A stretch of DNA of 35,417 nucleotides from Antrodiella citrinella (taxonomy: Eukaryota > Basidiomycota > Agaricomycetes > Polyporales > Steccherinaceae), in NCBI GenBank assembly GCA_004802725.1, contig SGPM01000289.1, positions 1 through 35,417 of the forward strand. The letters run 5' to 3'. Of the stretch, positions 30,911 through 35,417 are shown piece by piece. Position 1 is the first letter of the stretch; each line of letters opens with the position of its first letter. Under the pieces are notes generated by a model that was not told the origin of the DNA, ran no database searches, and saw nothing but the letters and a program-made list of their open reading frames with translations. A program made the translations under genes and the position numbers.

Positions 30911-31923
30911 GGGGGTGTGGGTTCAAAGCAGTTGTAGGCGCTTGTTTGGAACTGTGTTCGGTTGTTTTTGCCCGCAGCGCATCTTCGTTGGTAGTAACCA
31001 CAACGTTCTTGCTACGAACTTCGCTTCGCGATCCTGCCCAACACCTATGCTTATGCCAGAATTCGACTGATTTTCACATGCGGCCGTTGGAAACACCTTG
31101 TGACTATTAAACAAAGTACTCAGGTCCTCACTGGCAGCTTGCAGCAGCCTTGCTTGCTACCGACTCGGATACGCGCGTCCTGGTCTGTTGAGTAGCGTCG
31201 CAGCTCGCTCCGACACCGTTCGCACCTCCGCTTTGGACTCGTAAGGATGATTTGTTGCCGTTGAAGCGGGTGAGTCTAATTTCACTTTCTTATCTACAAC
31301 CTGCAATACGTCTTGGGCGATTTGAACAGTCATACGACACTGTTGATGCGACCACGAGGGTACCACAGCCTCATCTCACGAGAAAGTCCTACTATCCAAA
31401 CAACTCAACTGAAGAAATGAGTCACAGTGAGGAGATTTATCGGCTCGAGATGCTGCGATCAAGACAAATGTGACTACGTACGCTGATCAAGTCGTGCTAA
31501 CTTGAACCATAGGTCAGTCATGTTCTCTCACTCGAAGAGGCCATTAACTCCGTGGAACTACTTGTAGCGAGTGTATGAATGGAAGGTGAGTGCTACCACT
31601 CCTGGACCGCATTACTGCTCGTCAATTGTGGCGATGCACGAGGCGCCCACTGGAACATGGGTCCGAATCCAAGTCGGGCGACTTTGCATCCACTAACGTC
31701 TGTGTTATGTGCATCTGGAGTGGAGTATGCAAAATTTCAGGTACGCCATCTTATTTGTACTTGACAGCATTATCGAGACCTCAGACTGCGGTAGAGTGAC
31801 AGAGGAGTCATCTCGAATCATGGTGAAGTAGGGTTCAACTAGGATGCCTTTCAGATATCTGCTTAAAAGCCTTACATGGAGACCATATTCTAATGCGATA
31901 ACAGACTCACATAACCATCCAAG
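30911..31923. promoter_or_regulatory. Divergent region between DHHC and DUF6593 genes
   Basis: About 1 kb separating two divergent genes. I found no frame with a recognisable domain and no convincing upstream exon for either gene. Short splice-like signals near 31260-31570 could mark a spliced 5' UTR of the DUF6593 gene, but I cannot support it. Confidence 0.45.
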
Positions 31924-32692
31924 ATGGAGTTTCACCTATCTCGCAACTCTACCAGTACTGTCGTCCTTTCGTCCACACCTCTCCGATCCTCCAGCGCCTC
32001 GACCACCACTCTCGTCGACGCACTCCCTGTGTATCACATCTATTCTCCGGGACAACTCACCCGCAACACTACATACATCTCCCACATCTCCTCCGACATC
32101 GCCGTCAAACCTGAACACAAGTTCAAAAGTGCCCGCAAGGGGGACATCAAAGATGCTGCTTCGTACGGAGAAGGCGGCGTCGTTGAGTTCGCGAGACTCA
32201 ATTGGCGTACGTTCAGAAGTACGCGGCTGGTGTACAATATGCAGATCACGGATCTCGATCAGTTTTTGACCGGGTCCGACTTGATTGGCTCGTGAGTGTC
32301 CTTGTTCATCACTCGACTGGGTCCGAGTCGCACAAGTCTGAATCAATGGATGATAATCCTTAGGGCTAGAACATTTGTCGGGCCCGACGGGTTATCGTAC
32401 AGTTGGCACATGGGCATGACTACCTCTCTCGTGAGTTCGTTTACCCTCACGACCTTGTATGCATAATGACACCTCGTCTCAGCTCACTTTGAAGGCTGCG
32501 GTCCCCGCAGAGACCGCACCGAAAACGATCGCAAAGTTCTACCCTCAGAGCGCTGTAGGTGCCGGGAGGAACCCATATCTCGAAGTCCAGCCGGAGGGCA
32601 TGCACATGCTTGACATCATTGTTATTACATGGGTCTTCGTCGAGACAAGGAGGAGAGAGTTGGAGAAGCAGTATCCTGCCTTCCCTATCTAG
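31924..32692 (+). CDS. DUF6593 family protein
   Basis: Three exons (31924-32291, 32364-32430, 32483-32692) join in phase to 214 aa. The pattern is that of basidiomycete DUF6593 proteins: an N-terminal beta-rich part (TLVDALPVYHIYSPG, TTYISHIS), a central aromatic strand (EFARLNWRTFRSTRLVYN), then ARTFVGPDGLSYSWHMG, a variable loop, and the end LEVQPEGMHMLDIIVITWVFVE followed by a charged helix. Function is unknown; the family is expanded in mushroom-forming fungi and has no known catalytic motif. The start ATG directly precedes the conserved N-terminal strand. It is convergent with the decayed gene to its right, 79 bp apart. Confidence 0.85.
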
Positions 32693-32771
32693 TCACAATT
32701 TTTATGTACTCCAGGAATGTGCATCGTATGTAAAAAACCCATCTACACAAAGACACATGCGCGAAAGAAAA

Positions 32772-34381
32772 TCACGGAGAGTGGGCAATTTGACGTGCGA
32801 AGTAATCCTGGTCATCCTCCTGGTCTGCCATCTCTACGTCCTGTACCTTCCTACCGATGTTTGTTGCTAGTTTCTTGGTCGGTCTACCTTGAGGACTGAT
32901 CGCAGGTAGGAACACGCTTGGATCATATCGTTCGAACTGCTCGACATCAAGTGTCGCCAGGGGATATAACTCCTTCCCATTCGACAGAGTGGGCCTGGGG
33001 ATCGGCTTCCTGTCGCGCTACTGCGGGGTAGGCGCAAACAACACGAAGGATCGGTATATCATCCTTGCAATCCGGGATCAAACGCCTCATGCCATCCATG
33101 ATGAGAGTACGTGCGTTCGGGACGTGCTGTAGGAAGTAGTTGGCGATATTGCGGCTCGCGACAAGAAGAGTACTCACGCTGCAGAAGGTACTCGGGGTGA
33201 CACTATTGACACTTTCCTTGAAATGCGCGCGACTGAGCAAGGGACCATCGGAGGATAAGCACTTCATCTGGGTCAATATCCATAGATATTTCCCGCTGCT
33301 CAGTTTGGCAAGAGTGATACAGTTGGGTCCGATGAAAGTTGCTTGGAGGAGGAATGCCGTGCCGTTGGGATTCTTGAACCAATCAACGCTAGCCTAAACC
33401 GCCACAATCCCCCTTCGCTCGATAGGCAAGTTTGGCGTTAGAAACGGTGGACTTCCTATCGATACAACCAGGCCACTGAACCTCGATGTAGGAAATTTGC
33501 GAATTCGACCCATCTTCCTCGTCCGATACTTGGCAGGAAACGATGACGGCAGATTCAGAAGCCCAAGAAGGGGTGTCACCATGAAAATGAAAAATCTTGT
33601 TGAGTGGGTCACCAGTACGAAAGACAGTGGCAAAGTAGAGGACGATCGTGTTTTCGAAACCCTCCCAGCGAGAGGAAGGGTCGGAGAGCCTAGTCGCAAG
33701 ATAATGGGAAAAATCTCTGTACTTTATGTTCCTCCTGGAAACCCAATTGAGGAGAGCTAAGATGGGTAACAGCTCGTCGATACGAGCACATGAACCCTCC
33801 AAGACGTGGGCGAAAGATGTCTCAAGAAGTGCGGGAGGTGCTACCCCGCTCACGTCTTTGTCCAGGAGATAGGAACAAACGAACGAGTAGATGAAGTCGA
33901 TGGTGAGGTGCTTTTCATTGCCCTCGAGTCAATTCTGAGACGACTTTGAAGATATGATCGTAATCTGATGGCGGATTCTTGAGGAATGGTGGATTACAGT
34001 CAGAGGGTATGTGAGAAGTCATGAACTCCACATAGGCATTGAGGACAGTATGAGGATTGTGTTGTCCACCAATAACTAGTAGAGCCTCGATGAAAGAAGC
34101 TGTAAAGCGATACCTAGAAAGTGCATCAGATATTGCCGTTTGAAATCAAACTTGCGGTACTGTACCTTCCCATAAGCCATTTGAATAGACGTTTGAGCAA
34201 GGATTTCCATAAACCTGTCTCAAGTTCTCCTGGTGGAACATATTTTGTGATGTAGGCAGCCTGATCTTGAGCCTAACGAAAGCCCGGCATCAGGAAAAAC
34301 CTACTTTTCTAATTCACACCGACTCCAGACGAAATTACGAGGGACATCTCTAATGTTGATAATTTTGTTGAATCTCTGTGG
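32772..34381 (-). pseudogene. Decayed uncharacterised gene, truncated at its 5' end
   Basis: Coding-like sequence runs along the minus strand with plausible introns but several frame breaks. Readable blocks in order are RDVPRNFVWSR (near 34325-34360), AQDQAAYITKYVPPGELETG (34166-34272), YRFTASFIEALLVIGGQHNP (from 34113), GNEKHLTIDFIYSFVCSYLL, SHYLATRLSD, VDWFKNPNGTAFLLQATFIG, HVPNARTLIMDGMRRL, and LDVEQFERYDPSVFLPAISP with a final DDQDYFARQIAHSP and stop at 32772-32774. Frame changes occur near 33920-33927 and near 32960, and the junction at 34272 is out of phase. A 51-nt stop-free intron is likely before HVPNAR. I cannot name the family. The blocks vaguely recall large, poorly described agaricomycete gene families, but that is memory only. 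The transposon end at 34382 appears to have removed the 5' part. Confidence 0.55.
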
Positions 34382-34405
34382 CACTCATGGTACTGCGTGC
34401 ATATA

Positions 34406-34535
34406 TCATGATTCCGTGTAATCATAACGTAGCTCCAAGTCCCATTCATGATTTCATATAATCATAGCGTAGTTATATTATCATTCATGATTCAGCGTAG
34501 ATCATAACATGGTCTGATTCTCCACTCATGATAGG
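34406..34535. repeat. About 40-bp subterminal tandem repeats with internal dyads
   Basis: Units begin TCATGAT at 34406, 34446, 34485 and 34526 (periods 40, 39 and 41; the last is partial). Units 1 and 2 contain ATGATT, six bases, then AATCAT, followed by A or G and CGTAG. Unit 3 keeps ATGAT, nine bases, then ATCAT. The array lies between the transposase stop and the presumed element end, where transposase-binding arrays are expected in CACTA-type elements. Confidence 0.75.
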
Positions 34536-34550
34536 TAATGACCACCGTAA

Positions 34551-35086
34551 TCAATGAATTGTATGATATGCATGCCTGTCGGAGAATGAATCTACATAGA
34601 ATGTTGTACATTTATCTAACACAGTACCGCTTGTCCAATCCCGAGGCGCGATAGCTCCGAACACAGGAAAAAGGTAGGCACTGCGATGGAAACTGCGAAG
34701 AGGGATAATAGAAGCCTGCCGGTCACCATTTTGAAGAAGTCGTTTCAGCTTGTACAAACGATGATGGGGATCAGCGACCGTAAACGCTGTGAACCATTCA
34801 ACGTATGCCAAGAACTTCGGTGGTGCTTGATTTACGGTCGCGAAGAGGGGTGCTGCACGGGGTGGTAGGGTGAAAATGACACGGACTTGAGCAATGCGAT
34901 AACCTGGCAAATGTACAATAAGCAAGACACAGTCACACAGCTTGTTGAGAACATACCTGCCACACCACTATACTGCCCGTACCCATCATTGACAACAACA
35001 GTGTCGAATTGACCATCTACCGGACGTCCGCGAGTGTCTTGTTGCGATGGAGAAGCATGAACAACATTGATGCACCGGACGAGCTC
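34551..35086 (-). pseudogene. Transposase C-terminal remnant (Plavaka-like)
   Basis: Two exons (34957-35086 and 34551-34903) joined by a GTATGT...CCAG intron encode about 160 residues. The order FDTVVVNDGYGQYSGVAG-YRIAQVRVIFTLP, then KFLAYVEWFTAF, HRLYKL, RQASIIPL, RDWTSGTVLDKCTTFYVD and SDRHAY, is the C-terminal region I associate with basidiomycete Plavaka (and related KDZ-like) transposases. In the reading frame of the upstream exon a stop codon directly precedes the acceptor, so more 5' sequence would need another exon. None of the catalytic DDE region is in the window. The frame itself is undamaged here, so the element may be whole beyond the window edge. Confidence 0.65.
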
Positions 35087-35087
35087 C

Positions 35088-35417
35088 TAAGCGCAGGAGA
35101 ACACACCCAACAATGGGAGAACTCCTGGTAGAGGGGTACCACGTAAGGGCATTTGGGGAGGAGTCATAGAGGTAGGCCGAGGTACTCAATCGTAGAAAGG
35201 AGTGTAAGGGAGAGGCCCGAAATAGGTCCGAGAGTGTCTGATGAGGGTCCGATGGGGGTCCGAGGGGGTCNGGGAGGGTCCAAGATCCGCACTAATGGCT
35301 CTGGCGAAGTCCGAGATATGAAACTCGGACTTCCCGCGTAGGCAAGGAGATGGCCTCGGAGGGATCGGACCGTGTCCGAAGGGTAAAACGCGACGAGGGG
35401 AACGAGGGAAACGCAGT
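35088..35417. other. GTCCGA-rich window end
   Basis: The word GTCCGA or its complement recurs many times. A G-rich array (35245-35278) has five runs of three or more G. A perfect 10-bp inverted repeat, GAAGTCCGAG at 35306-35315 against 35324-35333, has an 8-nt loop. One N lies at 35271. No coding sequence is recognisable, and the segment may be inside the transposon. Confidence 0.55.

Larger units (their letters stand above)
34382..35417 (-). mobile_element. 3' part of a Plavaka/CACTA-like DNA transposon
   Basis: The segment contains the C-terminal end of a transposase reading on the minus strand, about 40-bp repeats downstream of its stop, and a candidate terminus CACTCATGGTACTGCG starting at 34382. 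Plavaka elements belong to the CACTA-related DNA transposons, whose ends begin CACT and which carry subterminal repeats. The other end is outside the window, so neither the paired inverted repeat nor the target duplication can be checked. The exact boundary is inferred. Confidence 0.5.

Noticed and set aside
1..35417. CRISPR arrays, bacterial operons or a defence or biosynthetic gene cluster
   Set aside because: Every clear gene is a spliced fungal gene with a separate role; there are no spacer-repeat arrays and no set of co-located pathway genes.

Overview
The window is eukaryotic and most likely from a mushroom-forming basidiomycete (Agaricomycetes). Genes are dense and cut by many short GT-AG introns, mostly 50-70 nt. 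There is a DUF6593 protein, a family I know only from basidiomycetes, and a relic of a Plavaka-like transposase. Nine isolated single-base Ns (eight between 988 and 1363, one at 35271) point to draft-quality sequence. I joined exons by eye, using splice signals, reading phase and family conservation. In the housekeeping genes the phases add up without a gap, apart from the Has1-type helicase.

Layout. 1-3240: no gene I can support; Ns, a hexamer repeat and a hairpin. 3241-5048 (-): nicotinate phosphoribosyltransferase. 5478-7334 (-): F-box protein. 7523-8183 (+): ribosomal protein S19 with a 22-Glu tail, divergent from the F-box gene and sharing a promoter region with a telomere-like AACCCTAA box. 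9600-11333 (-): beta subunit of the SNF1/AMPK kinase. 12112-14645 (-): pyruvate decarboxylase with an 8-nt microexon. 15114-17400 (+): WD40 protein of the DCAF5/6/8 type. 17401-21275: a gene-poor stretch with a 253-bp MITE and one small spliced orphan gene. 21276-23197 (+): Has1/DDX18-type DEAD-box helicase carrying two compensating frame breaks. 23412-24842 (-): gelsolin/severin-type actin-binding protein. 25261-28690 (-): ergothioneine biosynthesis enzyme Egt1, 11 exons including one of 12 nt. 29413-30910 (-): DHHC palmitoyltransferase. 31924-32692 (+): DUF6593 protein. 32772-34381 (-): a decayed uncharacterised gene. 34382-35417 (-): the 3' end of a Plavaka/CACTA-like transposon with about 40-bp subterminal repeats, which seems to have cut into that gene.

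The genes do not form a pathway cluster. They are mostly conserved primary metabolism and cell-biology genes (NAD salvage, alcoholic fermentation, energy sensing, translation, ribosome assembly, actin, antioxidant synthesis, protein lipidation), with a transposon-affected right end. I found no new multi-gene system. The points most worth checking are the polyglutamate tail on S19, the very small exons placed at conserved active-site positions, the helicase frame breaks, the MITE, and the helically phased repeat array at the transposon end.
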